Assembly (NCBI GenBank): GCA_002730555.1
Contig: PCAM01000024.1
Coordinates: 1 to 59,741, forward strand
Source of the DNA: Chloroflexota bacterium
GTDB taxonomy: Bacteria > Chloroflexota > Dehalococcoidia > Lucifugimonadales > Lucifugimonadaceae
Direction: 5' to 3'
Length of the DNA: 59,741 bases
Shown here: positions 9,130-17,847 of the stretch, one piece after another
Layout of the letters: each line of letters opens with the position of its first letter
Position numbering within the stretch: the first letter of the stretch is position 1
Program-made: the position numbers and the translations under genes
Notes under the pieces: generated by a model
What the model was told of the DNA's origin: nothing
The model's database searches: none
Seen by the model: only the letters and a program-made list of their open reading frames with translations

Positions 9130-10506
9130 TCAGGCCAGCCCGAGGTCTTTCTCGACTTCCGTGAGAGCCTCGTCGATGACGTTAACCATGAAGTCGATCT
9201 CGTCCTTATCGATCGACAACGGCGGGCAGATGCTGATGAGGTCGCCCGCCCGGAAGCTGACGAGATTGCGCTCGTACATAGCAGGGGGGAGCTTCTTCGC
9301 CAGTCCCGCGCTCGCCGGGAACGGCGTCTTGTTCTCCCGATCGCCGACGAGTTCAACCGCAGCGATCAACCCCATGCCACCACGGACGTCCCCAACCGAG
9401 GGGTGCTCGTACAGCTTCTGCAACTGCTCGTACAGGTACATGCCCAACCGGTCGGAGTTTCCAACCAGGTCTTCCCGCTTGAAGATCTCAAGGTTCTTCA
9501 GGGCGGCTGCGCTAGATACCGGGTGGCCGCCGAAGGTGATCAGGTGCTTAAACGTCCGGCTGTCGTCACCGATGAAAGTGTCGGCTATCTTCTTGGTGGC
9601 GATCGCTGCGCCCAGAGGAAGGTAGCCGCTCGTGATCGCCTTGGCTACGGTCGTGACGTCCGGCTTGATGCCAAACCGTTCCGTGCCGAACCAGGTTCCC
9701 AGTCGGCCGAAGCCGTTGATGACCTCGTCGGCGATCAACACGATGTCGTACGTGTCCGCGATCTCACGCAGGCGGTGCCAGTACTCCGGCGGCGGGATGT
9801 GGATTCCGCTGGCGGCGGACACCGGCTCGGCGATGATCGCGGCGACGGTGTCCGGTCCCTGGTGCTTGATGACGGTCTCGAACTCGTTTGCGACGGCGAT
9901 GGCCTCATCCACCGGGTTCTGGTGGTAGGTCGGCCGGTAGCTGTTGTAGTTGGTGACGTGGTACGTCCCCGGCATCGTCGGCCCCATGGTGTCGGCCGCC
10001 GGGCTCCCGCCAAGGCTGACGGCCATCGCCGTTCCGCCGTGATATGAGTAGCGCCGTGAGATGACCTTGTAGGCGCCCTGCTTGCCGGTGAGGATGCGGT
10101 ACTTCTTGGCCATCTTGACGGCCGTCTCGACTGCCTCCGAACCACCGCTGACGAAGAACATCCGGGCGTTGGGGTCCGGGTAGAGTTCGCTAACCACTCC
10201 GGACAACTCGATGGTGGATGGAACGGCGGAACCGGCGGGCGGCGAATCGATCGCTATCATCTGCGCGTAAGCCGCGTCGGCGATCTCCGTACGGCCATAC
10301 CCGGCCGATTTGTACCAGAGGCCCGCCATGCCATCGAGAAGGCGATTGCCGTTGATGTCGGTCACCCACACGCCCTCGCCCTTCACGAATATCTTGAGGG
10401 CGCCGTCTCTCCAGTCAGCGGTCTGCATGGCGTGCATGAACAGATGCTCCCCGGCGGTTTGCCGGAGGTTTTCGATCTGTTCTCCGGTGATGGTCTGTGT
10501 CGTCAT
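9130..10506 (-). CDS. Class III PLP-dependent aminotransferase
   Basis: A fold-type I aminotransferase of the omega-amino-acid:pyruvate / 4-aminobutyrate group (458 residues). Seen: FVSGGSEAVETAVKMAKKYR (phosphate-cofactor segment), SRRYSYHGGTAMA, IAEPVSAASG, the VLIADEVINGFGRLGTWF stretch with the PLP-ring aspartate, and VAKAITSGYLPLGA with the Schiff-base lysine. The start ATG follows a short intergenic region shared with the divergent beta-propeller gene. The amine donor cannot be deduced. Confidence 0.93.
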   Translation of the reverse strand: MTTQTITGEQIENLRQTAGEHLFMHAMQTADWRDGALKIFVKGEGVWVTDINGNRLLDGMAGLWYKSAGYGRTEIADAAYAQMIAIDSPPAGSAVPSTIELSGVVSELYPDPNARMFFVSGGSEAVETAVKMAKKYRILTGKQGAYKVISRRYSYHGGTAMAVSLGGSPAADTMGPTMPGTYHVTNYNSYRPTYHQNPVDEAIAVANEFETVIKHQGPDTVAAIIAEPVSAASGIHIPPPEYWHRLREIADTYDIVLIADEVINGFGRLGTWFGTERFGIKPDVTTVAKAITSGYLPLGAAIATKKIADTFIGDDSRTFKHLITFGGHPVSSAAALKNLEIFKREDLVGNSDRLGMYLYEQLQKLYEHPSVGDVRGGMGLIAAVELVGDRENKTPFPASAGLAKKLPPAMYERNLVSFRAGDLISICPPLSIDKDEIDFMVNVIDEALTEVEKDLGLA

Positions 10507-10758
10507 TTAGAAGACTCTCCGGTGCGACATGGGTTTGCGAGATTGCGGTTGCCGTTCAACTAGCGCCAGTTTACGACCGGTCCGGCAGGTGGTCCATAGA
10601 GAGCGCGTATCTGGATACGGGCCCCGGTTGCGTGCTTCTGGTTGCATGGATCTGATCGATGAATACAATCCACCCGGAGCCGCATACCCGGCAGGGCTGA
10701 AGGCGGGCGAACGCAGCTTCAATTTATTCAGCAACATTTAATGAGAAAGGTCCCGGCA

Positions 10759-11439
10759 ATGACGGTCAATATCGCCACCGTATACGAGCGATCAAAGAGC
10801 CCGGGACCGCAGCCAAACGGGTTGCAGGCGGCCGAGGACGGCCTCTGGTACATCGACCAGAGGAACGACAAGGTCTACAAACTTGACTGGGATTCCGGCG
10901 AAGAGATCATGTCGTTCCAGACCACGACGGAACACGCCAGCGGGATCACCATCGGCGATGGTCACGTCTGGGTGTCCTCGACCTTCGGCCTGACGATCCA
11001 CAAGATCGACATGGAGACGGGCAAGACCGTCCAGGAGCTCCCGACGCCAGGGGTCGGACAGGTCGCCTTTTCCCCCCCGGGCGCGCCCGCTCGTGACTCC
11101 GGAGCGCACGGCCTAGAGTGGCGCGACGACAAGCTGTGGGTCGCAGTTCCCCCTTCACAGATGATCTATCAGGTCGACCCGAGTGACGGTTCGGTTCTGC
11201 ACGAGATCAAGGCCCCCGGCCTTCGCGTCCACGGCATCGCGTTTGATGAAGACGGAAACCTGTGGTCGGCCGACACCGCATCGGGCGTCGTGTCCCTGCT
11301 GGATGTTTCCGACGGCCGTGTCCTCAACTACATCCGGGTCCCGTGGCCGACGGAGGTCCACGGCCTGACGATCGACTCCGCCGGAAAGCTCTGGTACTGC
11401 GATGCGGAGACCACGGCGGTAGGAATACTCGGTCGTTAG
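10759..11439 (+). CDS. Beta-propeller protein, Vgb/SMP-30-like
   Basis: A 226-residue protein with repeated blade motifs of the type GLWYIDQRNDKVYKLD, HVWVSS, KLWVAVPPSQMIYQVD, NLWSADTASGVVSLLD and KLWYCD. These are typical of the virginiamycin B lyase/streptogramin lyase and SMP-30/YncE-like propellers, with five to six blades. No signal peptide is evident, so it is probably cytoplasmic. The start at 10759 is preferred over 10741 because GAGAAAGG precedes it and nothing useful precedes 10741. It may be a hydrolase or lactonase, or only a binding propeller; no catalytic residues can be assigned safely. Confidence 0.8.
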   Translation: MTVNIATVYERSKSPGPQPNGLQAAEDGLWYIDQRNDKVYKLDWDSGEEIMSFQTTTEHASGITIGDGHVWVSSTFGLTIHKIDMETGKTVQELPTPGVGQVAFSPPGAPARDSGAHGLEWRDDKLWVAVPPSQMIYQVDPSDGSVLHEIKAPGLRVHGIAFDEDGNLWSADTASGVVSLLDVSDGRVLNYIRVPWPTEVHGLTIDSAGKLWYCDAETTAVGILGR

Positions 11440-11501
11440 GCCCTTCTGGGCTCGGTCGGGCCGTTGTTGGGACCGACCTGTTCCCGGGATAAGAATTTGA
11501 G

Positions 11502-11546
11502 CGGCGGGTTGCTGTGCCTGTGTTGCGCAGCGCCCGCCGTTTTTTT
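11502..11546 (+). terminator. Terminator after the beta-propeller gene
   Basis: CGGCGGG (11502-11508) pairs with CCCGCCG (11533-11539), extended inside by TTGC-rich pairing, and is followed by seven T residues. Confidence 0.85.
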
Positions 11547-11549
11547 ACG

Positions 11550-12443
11550 TTAGCTCAGGCCTGGTGGAGGCTCCCCGGTCCAGGGCGACTGGTGTGACGG
11601 GCCGATGGGTCCGCTTGACGCGAAGGGCCTGGCCAGACCGCGTATCGCTCCCCAGCGTCCCTGAAAACGCAGCCAGGGATGGGTGCTGCAATTCCCGTCC
11701 GGCGGTTGGCCATTCACCTCCGACAGCACCAGGTCGTCGGCTGTGTTCCATACCGGCCCCCCGTCCGACGTTCTGTCTCCCGCCTTCGGCCACCCCTGCT
11801 TTTGGACACCCGGAGCCGTATAGCTGGCGTGGCTTCCAAGGGCTGAGTAGATGATCGGGTTGCCGGTCGAGTTGAGCCGGAGGATTCGGCCGCGGCTCTC
11901 TTCGCCATCCGGCGATGCCCAGCCGCCGTTCTCCTGTCCATGTGCCGAGATATACGTACGAAGCAGCCGCGGATCAGCGCTGTTCGTGACTCGAACCGTG
12001 ATGTGTTCCCAGTCACCCTCATGTGGGATGTGCCGGCCTTCACGACCGTTAAACGGGTAGAAGAACCAGTACTGTAAATCGAACGCGCTTGAGTCGTCCG
12101 GTGCGGCCCTGGCGTTCACATAACAGGGTGCGCTGAGCATTCCCCCGACGGGCCGGAATCCCCGCCTCGTGTCTCGCCGATGCGCTCCCCGGGGGATGCC
12201 CAGATACAACGACTCCGGATCGTCTGAACGGTTCGTCAATTCACCCAGTTTCTCAGAGGTTACTCGCCCGAGCGGGAGCAACTCTTCGTCTCTGCACAAC
12301 AACCCGCGCCGGAGGCGGAGCCGCGTCCGTTTCAGGTACCACTCTACGGACGATGGTCTGTGTGGGTCGTCCGGGTGCAGTCGCACTTCCGGTGCGAAGC
12401 GCGGGAGTGCCGTCAGAAGGTCAAATCCTGGTTCTGGCGCCAC
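11550..12443 (-). CDS. Vps62-like domain protein
   Basis: A 297-residue protein matching the Vps62/DUF946 pattern known from fungi, plants and some bacteria. Seen: APEVRLHPDDPHRPSSVEWY near the N-terminus, LQYWFFYPFNG, HEGDWEHITVRV, YISAHGQENGGW, and the YSALGSHASY motif. No signal peptide is apparent. The GTG start lies 12 bases after the stop of the aspartate dehydrogenase gene, so the two are probably co-transcribed. The molecular function of the family is unknown; some relatives carry it next to pore-forming or insecticidal domains, which are not present here. Confidence 0.75.
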   Translation of the reverse strand: MAPEPGFDLLTALPRFAPEVRLHPDDPHRPSSVEWYLKRTRLRLRRGLLCRDEELLPLGRVTSEKLGELTNRSDDPESLYLGIPRGAHRRDTRRGFRPVGGMLSAPCYVNARAAPDDSSAFDLQYWFFYPFNGREGRHIPHEGDWEHITVRVTNSADPRLLRTYISAHGQENGGWASPDGEESRGRILRLNSTGNPIIYSALGSHASYTAPGVQKQGWPKAGDRTSDGGPVWNTADDLVLSEVNGQPPDGNCSTHPWLRFQGRWGAIRGLARPFASSGPIGPSHQSPWTGEPPPGLS

Positions 12444-12454
12444 GCGAGCCGCGC

Positions 12455-13300
12455 TCAGGTTCCGATCCGAGGTCCGCGATCGCAGTATGTGCGGAGCGTT
12501 TCGATCGCCGACAGCACCGCCATATGGCTGGTGCGCGGGTTGCGAATATGCGGCCGGTTGACCAGTCGAAACGTGAACTCGCCGAACTCTCCACTGGCGC
12601 TGATCTCGTGGACGTTACCGGGAGAGGCGGGATCGGCAACGACCTTCATGACCGTCTTTCGCGGGCCTATTCCGGCGACGCTCAAGGTCGCTGCGACGTT
12701 GACGTTTGCAGGAAACAGCGCCACGGCATCACCGGCCGGCCCCTCGTACAAAACCGTGGCCTCCGCTATACCCACGCCCTCCCACTTAGCAAATCCGGGC
12801 GCCCCGGAGAATGCAGCGGGTGGTTTGGTGGAAGTCAGTGTGACGCTCTGAAGCAAGTCACGGACCGAGCGGATCGCGTCGATTCCTCCAAGTGCGCCCG
12901 ATGGAATGAGGATGTCACACCGGTTTTCGGCAGCGATACGGATCATGCTCTCAAACAACCCCGTATCGGCAAGTGCGCCGGAGCTGAGCGTGAGAAGGGA
13001 TCTGCCCTCAGACAGCACCGCGGTCGCATGGGCGGCGACCGCGGCGGGCGCAGCGCACTCGACGACGATCGACACGTCCTGATCGGTCAAGAGATCGTCC
13101 ATAGTCCGGTAAACAGCTGGCGTCGGTTCCAGTGTCTCGGCCAGCCGGGACGCCCGCTCAGCATACTCGTCAAACAGGGCGACGACGCGCGCGTTTTCAA
13201 TCGCCCTGCTCGCAACGGCCAGGGCGATCTCGCCGCCCATCGTACCGCAGCCGAGCAGGCCGATGCCTACGCGTTCACCTTTATGGGTTGAGTTCGTCAA
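12455..13300 (-). CDS. nadX: L-aspartate dehydrogenase (NadX type)
   Basis: A 281-residue NAD(P)-dependent dehydrogenase that oxidises L-aspartate to iminoaspartate, the first step of NAD synthesis in organisms using NadX with NadA. Seen: Rossmann motif GLLGCGTMGGEIA, VVECAAPAAV, the PSGALGGIDAI substrate segment, the FPANVNVAATLS helix, and the NVHEISASGEFGEF segment with the conserved catalytic His. The assignment to aspartate dehydrogenase rests on these motifs; the nadA and nadC genes are not in the window. It starts divergently from the phosphotriesterase-like gene. Confidence 0.88.
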   Translation of the reverse strand: MTNSTHKGERVGIGLLGCGTMGGEIALAVASRAIENARVVALFDEYAERASRLAETLEPTPAVYRTMDDLLTDQDVSIVVECAAPAAVAAHATAVLSEGRSLLTLSSGALADTGLFESMIRIAAENRCDILIPSGALGGIDAIRSVRDLLQSVTLTSTKPPAAFSGAPGFAKWEGVGIAEATVLYEGPAGDAVALFPANVNVAATLSVAGIGPRKTVMKVVADPASPGNVHEISASGEFGEFTFRLVNRPHIRNPRTSHMAVLSAIETLRTYCDRGPRIGT

Positions 13301-13534
13301 AATGAACCCTGTCCGGAGGATGTCTGGGCCGGAATCAACCTGTTGTTTTTCAGTGTCAGCCGCGAACGGGAGTTAAACTCGTCCACCTTCATGCCGGTCC
13401 CGGCCATGTCATACCGCCCGGGCTTTCGCGTGCGTTCAATGTAGCAGGACATCAATTCTGGATGTGCCTGACCTGATCTGCGGAGTCCAAAAACCAGCCC
13501 GGAAAACACCCGGAAACGCAGGGAGCGAAATCGC

Positions 13535-14590
13535 GTGACAAGGTCCCCTATCTCAGGAAAAGTCCAGACAGTGCTCGGCCCTATCAAGCCGGAAACCCTT
13601 GGTCCGACGATCACGCACGAGCACCTTCTAATCGACTTCCGAGTGGTGTTTCAGCAGCCGAACAATCCCGACGAGGCCGGGATGGCGGAGGAGAAGCTCT
13701 CGCTCGCGAATCTCGGCTGGATCCGGCACAACTGGAATAGTTCGGCGGACAACCTGATGTTGCTCGACGAGGACGTCGCAATCGCCGAGGCCACGGACTA
13801 TTTTGACGCCGGAGGGCGGACGCTGGTTGACGTGACGAGCAACGGCCTTGGTCGCGATCCGCTGGCCCTTGAACGCATCAGCCGTGCGACCGGGCTGAAC
13901 GTCGTGATGGGCGGCGGGCACTATATCGGCTCGACCCACCCGGCGGAGTTCGAGGCCGCGACCGCAGAGGAGATCGCTGAATCGATCATCCAGGATGTCC
14001 AGGTCGGCGTGGACGGCACCGATATCCGCACCGGCATCATCGGCGAGGTCGGGGTGTCTGCGCCGTGGGCTGAGACCGAACGCAAGACGGTACAAGCAGC
14101 GGTTATCGCACAGGCGCAAACCGGGGTGCCGGTGCTGATCCATCCGGGGCGGGATGAAGAGTTGCCGCTTCGGATACTGGAGGCCATCGCCGAGTGGGGC
14201 GGTGATCTTTCCAACACGGTCATGGGACACATAGAACGGACCATCTACAGCCGGGACGCCCTGAAGCGCGTGGCAGAGACCGGTGCGTTCCTGAACTTTG
14301 ACCTCTTCGGGCACGACTCGTCGTTCTACCCGCTGGCCCCACACTCTTATATGCCAAACGACGCCCAGCGGATGGACCAGATCGAGTTTCTCATCGACGG
14401 AGGCCATATCGACCAGATACTGCTGGCCCATGACGTGTGCTCAAAGCATCGGTTGAAGCGGTACGGCGGGCACGGCTGGGACCACATAATCGCCCGGGTG
14501 GTGCCGCAGATGTTGGCGAGGGGGGTCAGCCGGGAGTTGGTGGACCGGATGCTCGTGGACAACCCGCGCCGCATGCTGACCTTCGCGTGA
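13535..14590 (+). CDS. Phosphotriesterase-family metal-dependent hydrolase
   Basis: A TIM-barrel amidohydrolase of 351 residues with all metal ligands of the phosphotriesterase family: HEH at residues 28-30, the bridging residue as Glu171 in GIIGEVG (Lys in true phosphotriesterases, Glu in the phosphotriesterase-homology branch), His203 in HPGRDE, His232 in GHIERT and Asp300 in LLAHD. Such proteins act as lactonases, esterases or phosphodiesterases; the Glu variant makes a true pesticide phosphotriesterase unlikely. A GTG start is used. The enzyme is probably cytoplasmic, with no signal peptide. Confidence 0.9.
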   Translation: MTRSPISGKVQTVLGPIKPETLGPTITHEHLLIDFRVVFQQPNNPDEAGMAEEKLSLANLGWIRHNWNSSADNLMLLDEDVAIAEATDYFDAGGRTLVDVTSNGLGRDPLALERISRATGLNVVMGGGHYIGSTHPAEFEAATAEEIAESIIQDVQVGVDGTDIRTGIIGEVGVSAPWAETERKTVQAAVIAQAQTGVPVLIHPGRDEELPLRILEAIAEWGGDLSNTVMGHIERTIYSRDALKRVAETGAFLNFDLFGHDSSFYPLAPHSYMPNDAQRMDQIEFLIDGGHIDQILLAHDVCSKHRLKRYGGHGWDHIIARVVPQMLARGVSRELVDRMLVDNPRRMLTFA

Positions 14591-14743
14591 CCGGGCTTGC
14601 CGGGCCGATTCCGGATACCAGGGATGCGTCCAGCCAGGGGGCGCCGACGTTTAACTCCTCGGTATTCTACCCGGTACTCTGAATACCAGATCGCCGTTTC
14701 CGCATCCAAGCTAGCGATCAACCCCTGAATCGGAGACGATAGT

Positions 14744-15691
14744 TTGACGCATGACCTGACCCGAGGATTCCGACGATCCTCAAGCGCCCCTGTATTACTG
14801 GCGGGCGCCCTCTTCCTGACGCTGTTGCTGATCGCCTGCTCGGGCGGGAACCACGACCCCGTCGTGAACGATGACACCGGGAACGATCAGGTGGGGGTGG
14901 GTGACATATTCCTGTTCCTGATCACTTCGGACTCCTCGGTCGGCGAGAACCGGTTGCCCTTTGCCCTGCGGCGTGCCAACGGCTTGAAAGCGGATCTGGA
15001 ATCAAGCGCGGTGACGCTCAGATACGAAAAGCGCGATTCTGGTTCGGTCCAGACGACGCCCGAGGCGACATTCAGGCAGTGGCCTGTCGGCAGCGGCATC
15101 TTCACAACTAAAGCTGTGTATGACAGCGCCGGTATCTGGGACTTTACCGCGACCATTACAGGCCCGGACGGAACCACGCAAATGGCCGAAGCCGCGATAC
15201 TGGTGAAGGAAGTTTCTTCGACTCCGGCTATCGGCTCAGCGGCCCCGGTGGTCGCCAGCAAAACCGGCTCCACGCCGGAAGAGCTGGCCCTGATCTCGAG
15301 CGACGCCAATCCGATTCCGGAGTTGTACGCCGTCAGTTTTGACGACGCACTGGCGGCCAGAAAACCGGTAATGGTGACCTTTAGCACGCCGGCATTGTGC
15401 GCCACACAGACGTGCGGTCCACAGGTAACCACGGTCGACCAGGTCCGTCGGAACCACGTCGACGATGCCGCGTTTATCCATGTCGAACTGTTCGACAACC
15501 CGGACGTGATGAGGGAGAGCGGCGATCCGGCGCTCGGGGTCGAGGCGCCGACGTTGGAGCCGTGGAACCTGCCGTCCGAGCCCTGGACCTTCATCGTCGA
15601 TGGCGACGGCCTGATCGCGGCCAAGTTCGAGGCGTTCACGACGGCGGACGAGCTGGAAGAGGCGCTGGCAGCGGTGCTTGCGGACGGTTAG
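14744..15691 (+). CDS. Lipoprotein with thioredoxin-like C-terminal domain
   Basis: A 315-residue secreted protein with lipobox LLLIAC near residue 32, so it is lipid-anchored outside the membrane. The N-terminal half looks like an immunoglobulin-type strand domain (SVGENRLPFALRRANG, then YDSAGIWDFTATITG), a pattern also seen in sulfur/metal accessory proteins. The C-terminal half is thioredoxin-like: KPVMVTFSTPALCATQTC, then VDGDGLIAAKFEAF. The cysteine pair is CX4C rather than the usual CX2C, so classical disulfide exchange is uncertain. The start is TTG with GGAG about nine bases upstream. Confidence 0.7.
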   Translation: MTHDLTRGFRRSSSAPVLLAGALFLTLLLIACSGGNHDPVVNDDTGNDQVGVGDIFLFLITSDSSVGENRLPFALRRANGLKADLESSAVTLRYEKRDSGSVQTTPEATFRQWPVGSGIFTTKAVYDSAGIWDFTATITGPDGTTQMAEAAILVKEVSSTPAIGSAAPVVASKTGSTPEELALISSDANPIPELYAVSFDDALAARKPVMVTFSTPALCATQTCGPQVTTVDQVRRNHVDDAAFIHVELFDNPDVMRESGDPALGVEAPTLEPWNLPSEPWTFIVDGDGLIAAKFEAFTTADELEEALAAVLADG

Positions 15692-15709
15692 CGTCCGTGA
15701 GGGTACGTT

Positions 15710-16039
15710 CTACCCGTCAGTGACGTGGGTGATGATCAGCCGGCCGCCTTCTTCAAGGTACTCGATCGTGACAGGTTCCCCTGTCGCCCCGTGCTCCTCA
15801 AGATGGGACGGCGTCATGCCGACGAACCCACGCGCCCCAAAACGCCAGATGACGCCCGTCGAATCCACGAGATCAAGCTCGGATACCACGGTGACCGACG
15901 CCGAGACGACGTTGGTAACCCGTCCCGTAACAGAGGTCTGCTCCGAGCCGTCCGATCCACACGCCGTCCCAAGTAACGCCGGGAGCGCCGCCGACATAAG
16001 CAATACGGTCAGCGTGACATGACGTGTTCCGATAAGCAT
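15710..16039 (-). CDS. Small putative lipoprotein
   Basis: A 109-residue protein with a hydrophobic leader ending in LLGTAC, an apparent lipobox, then a short beta-rich domain (TGRVTNVVSASVTVVSELDL and IWRFGARGF). Its ATG at 16039 immediately follows the TAG stop of the upstream TPR lipoprotein, so the two are translationally coupled. No family recognised; probably surface-exposed. Confidence 0.7.
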   Translation of the reverse strand: MLIGTRHVTLTVLLMSAALPALLGTACGSDGSEQTSVTGRVTNVVSASVTVVSELDLVDSTGVIWRFGARGFVGMTPSHLEEHGATGEPVTIEYLEEGGRLIITHVTDG

Positions 16040-16978
16040 CTAACTCGCGCCCGCTTCCGCTTGCTCCAGCCGCTCCATAAGGGCGTCGGACTGATCCTGG
16101 ACCTCCCTGTCACGCGGCTCCTCAGCCAGCGAGTACGCCTCCTCTATGTCGGCCCGTGCCAGGTCGAATTCCTCAAATACGTCCATGTAGATGACGGCGC
16201 GATCCAGATAGGGCTGTGCGCTGACGGGCGATAGCTCGATGGCCAGATTGAGGTCTGCTAAGGCGAGGTCGTAGCTGCCTATCTGGAAAAGGAAACGGCC
16301 ACGCCACCAGTAAGCAGGTCCCTCATCCGGGGCCAGTTCCACACCCTCGTTGAACATCTCCAGCGCATCGGCTGGTCGGCTGGCTGCGCTCAGGAGTCGT
16401 CCGAGCACGATCACGGAGTTCGGGTCGGTTGGATCAAGCTGGCGGGCCTGTACGGCATCAAGGTTGGCTTCCAGGATGTTTCCCAGGGACATGTGGGCGA
16501 CGGCCCGCCCGGCGTATGCCGATGCGAGGTCGGGCTTGAGCTGGATCGCCCTGTTCAGGTCGCTTACGGCCTCTGCGGTCTTCCCCTGGGCTATCAGCGC
16601 GCTGGCACGCCCCTCGTAGCCACGCGCGAACTGGGGCTCAATCTCGATCACGACGGTGAACTGCCGCTCCGCCTGCACCCAGTCGCCACGATTCAGATAC
16701 GAGTGCGCCCGGGCGTAGTTACGGACGTTCTCGTTTGTGTTGACGGGTTCCGGGGTGGACGTTGGGAAGGGGATCGGTGTTGTGGGTTCCGGCGTGGCGG
16801 TCGGCTCTGACTCAGACGTGTCCGGTATCGCGTCAACCTCTCCGGCGGCACTGGCCATCTCGTCCAGTTCCGGTGAGACGCCGTCGTCTTCGGCATCCCC
16901 TCCACCGTTGCAGGCGATGAGCGCGATTATCCCGACGGCACCGAAGGCCGCCAGCCACTTGCCGGGGTTCCAGTTCAA
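16040..16978 (-). CDS. TPR-repeat lipoprotein
   Basis: A 312-residue protein with leader and lipobox ALIAC near residue 23, a PT/E-rich linker of about 40 residues, then five or six tetratricopeptide repeats. Visible examples are YLNRGDWVQAERQFTVVIEI, GYEGRASALIAQGKTAEAV and AYAGRAVAHMSLGNILEANL. It would be a lipid-anchored protein-protein docking scaffold on the cell surface. It is the first gene of a two-gene unit with the small lipoprotein. The TPR assignment is firm, its partner unknown. Confidence 0.85.
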   Translation of the reverse strand: MNWNPGKWLAAFGAVGIIALIACNGGGDAEDDGVSPELDEMASAAGEVDAIPDTSESEPTATPEPTTPIPFPTSTPEPVNTNENVRNYARAHSYLNRGDWVQAERQFTVVIEIEPQFARGYEGRASALIAQGKTAEAVSDLNRAIQLKPDLASAYAGRAVAHMSLGNILEANLDAVQARQLDPTDPNSVIVLGRLLSAASRPADALEMFNEGVELAPDEGPAYWWRGRFLFQIGSYDLALADLNLAIELSPVSAQPYLDRAVIYMDVFEEFDLARADIEEAYSLAEEPRDREVQDQSDALMERLEQAEAGAS

Positions 16979-17028
16979 TCTAAGGACGCTCTCACCTCTC
17001 GTGATGCACGCGAATTCCCGGGAGAATT

Positions 17029-17847
17029 ATGTACCCGGAGCCGGTTTCGGCGTTACCTTGTCCTCCGGTGACGGGTTGCACAACTCGTCGATCCCCTCCC
17101 CCGGTAACGTCGCTCCGAAGGGTTTTACGAGTTTATGTCCCACGCGGGTTTGATTTGCTGATAGACCTTCACTGCCATACCCGTGAGCGTTCCGACGATA
17201 GCACCGCCCCGGCGATCGAGCTGGCCCGCAAGGCACGCGCGGATGGGCTGGATGCGATAGCGCTCACCGATCACGATACATTCTGGCCGGACGATGAGAT
17301 CAACCGAATCTCGGACGAAGCCGGGATTCTGGTCCTGGCAGGGGTGGAAATCAACACCGACGGCGGGCACGCGCTGGTCTTCGGGCTGAACGAGTACATC
17401 TTCGGGATGCACCGCCCGACGTTTCTGAGAGAGCAGGTGGACCGGGTGAACGGCGCCATGCTGATGGCACACCCGTACCGGCGCTCTCTGCCCTTTGGCG
17501 TTGACCCGGGAACGAACGGTTACGATCAGGCGCTGGAACGCGCTATCAAGGGAGAGTTCGTGCGGGTGGTCGATGGCGCGGAGGTGATCAACGGTCGGGC
17601 GACGGAGATCCAGAACGAGTTTGCACGGCTGCTGCTGGTGGCGGTCGGAACGCCAACGCTTTCCAACAGCGACACCCATTCCATAGAGGGGATCGGCCAT
17701 GTCGCAACGGAGTTTGAGCGAACGGTCGAGGACGTTCCGGGGTTAATCGTTGAGCTGCAGACCGGACGCTTCAAGCCGTGGACTTCCCCGGGATGGGTCG
17801 CCACCGGGATGAACCCGGTGAAGGCAAAAGGGAAGGGACTGGCCTAG
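17029..17847 (+). CDS. PHP-domain phosphoesterase
   Basis: Seen: metal motifs of the polymerase-and-histidinol-phosphatase fold, DLHCHT, LTDHD, GVEINTDGGHALVFG, AHPYR and NSDTH. Free-standing proteins of this kind act as nucleases or 5'-3' phosphodiesterases of the YciV/RNase AM type. The conserved domain begins at about residue 43; the ATG at 17029 has a reasonable GGGAGA site but its first 42 residues are not conserved. A TTG at 17155 is the alternative start. Its TAG stop overlaps the stop of convergent holA in one CTAG. Confidence 0.85.
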   Translation: MYPEPVSALPCPPVTGCTTRRSPPPVTSLRRVLRVYVPRGFDLLIDLHCHTRERSDDSTAPAIELARKARADGLDAIALTDHDTFWPDDEINRISDEAGILVLAGVEINTDGGHALVFGLNEYIFGMHRPTFLREQVDRVNGAMLMAHPYRRSLPFGVDPGTNGYDQALERAIKGEFVRVVDGAEVINGRATEIQNEFARLLLVAVGTPTLSNSDTHSIEGIGHVATEFERTVEDVPGLIVELQTGRFKPWTSPGWVATGMNPVKAKGKGLA

